Assembly: GCA_904501755.1 (NCBI GenBank)
Contig: CAJGBV010000004.1
Coordinates: forward strand, 34,566-98,565
Length of the DNA: 64,000 bases
Direction: 5' to 3'
From: Clostridiaceae bacterium
GTDB taxonomy: Bacteria > Bacillota > Clostridia > Oscillospirales > Acutalibacteraceae
A program made the position numbers and the translations under genes. Shown here in pieces: positions 63,942 through 64,000 of the stretch (positions are counted from its first letter, which is position 1; the number at the start of each line of letters is the position of its first letter). The notes under the pieces are model-generated. The model was not told the DNA's origin. It was given only the letters and a program-made list of their open reading frames with translations, and did not search any database.

Positions 63942-64000
63942 GGGAGAATTCCCGAGCGGCCAAAGGGGGCAGACTGTAAATCTGTTGTCTCTGACTTCGA
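63942..64000 (+). tRNA. tRNA-Tyr (anticodon GTA), 3' end cut by window edge
   Basis: Starts GGGAGAA (acceptor), then the D arm CCCGAGCGGCC and the anticodon arm CAGA-CTGTAAA-TCTG with anticodon GTA, followed by the start of a long variable arm (TTGTCTCTGACTTCGA), as expected for a bacterial class II tRNA-Tyr. The T arm and 3' acceptor side lie beyond the window. Confidence 0.93.

Overview
The window looks like a chromosomal stretch of a low-to-mid G+C Clostridia-type Firmicute, most like the gut Oscillospirales/Ruminococcaceae. The grounds are: the SRP RNA-dnaX-ybaB-recR order, RNase Y, class B sortase and LytR-CpsA-Psr genes, SigA promoters with near-perfect 17-bp spacing, strong AGGAGG-type ribosome sites, CDP-glycerol (teichoic-acid-type) enzymes, and several secreted proteins carrying dockerin and cohesin-like modules. 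This is inferred from gene content only; no 16S gene is present.

Layout. 1-2350: ferrous iron uptake (feoA-feoB, feoB cut by the window edge) behind two palindromic operators. 2353-5855: a lipoprotein, a serine hydrolase and RNase Y with a structured leader. 5896-9671: a membrane-anchored cohesin-like protein and a dockerin-bearing cell-wall glucosaminidase. 9729-12247: a heavy-metal efflux operon (ArsR repressor, HMA chaperone, CadA-type ATPase). 12284-14510: a divergent MFS transporter and a GDPD. 14522-16744: a protein with both a cohesin-like and a dockerin module. 16771-25680: mixed housekeeping and envelope genes (EamA exporter, NAD synthetase, a membrane protein with AT-hooks, LCP, sortase B and its probable substrate, BirA, RNase HI, LexA). 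25703-28943: a permease encoded as two half-genes, then a HAD, zinc-ribbon, RING-like and NUDIX operon. 29070-32499: SRP RNA, dnaX, ybaB, recR, a DUF896 gene and an Lrp-type regulator.

32524-44147 is one long plus-strand operon for a cell-surface glycopolymer: UDP-galactopyranose mutase, four GT2 glycosyltransferases, a Wzy-like polymerase, a Wzx-like flippase, a CDP-glycerol glycerophosphotransferase, TagD, and a membrane Rossmann/RyR-like protein of unknown role. The facing minus-strand genes (45941-49930) carry a second CDP-glycerol transferase and a YidC-sulfatase fusion, so the polymer is probably modified with glycerol phosphate outside the cell. Between the two convergent sets lies a compact 1.8-kb element (44153-45930). 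It has imperfect terminal inverted repeats, four small accessory genes with their own promoter, and a striking array of short hairpins separated by a conserved 9-nt linker. This is the best candidate for an undescribed system in the window.

50058-57470: FkbM methyltransferase, a glycoside hydrolase, RF3, PNPase and ribosomal protein S15. 57478-63697: an MntP-like pump, a large dockerin protein whose promoter and ribosome site share a perfect inverted repeat, and a sugar ABC importer without its own ATPase. 63780-64000: tRNA-Thr and the start of tRNA-Tyr.
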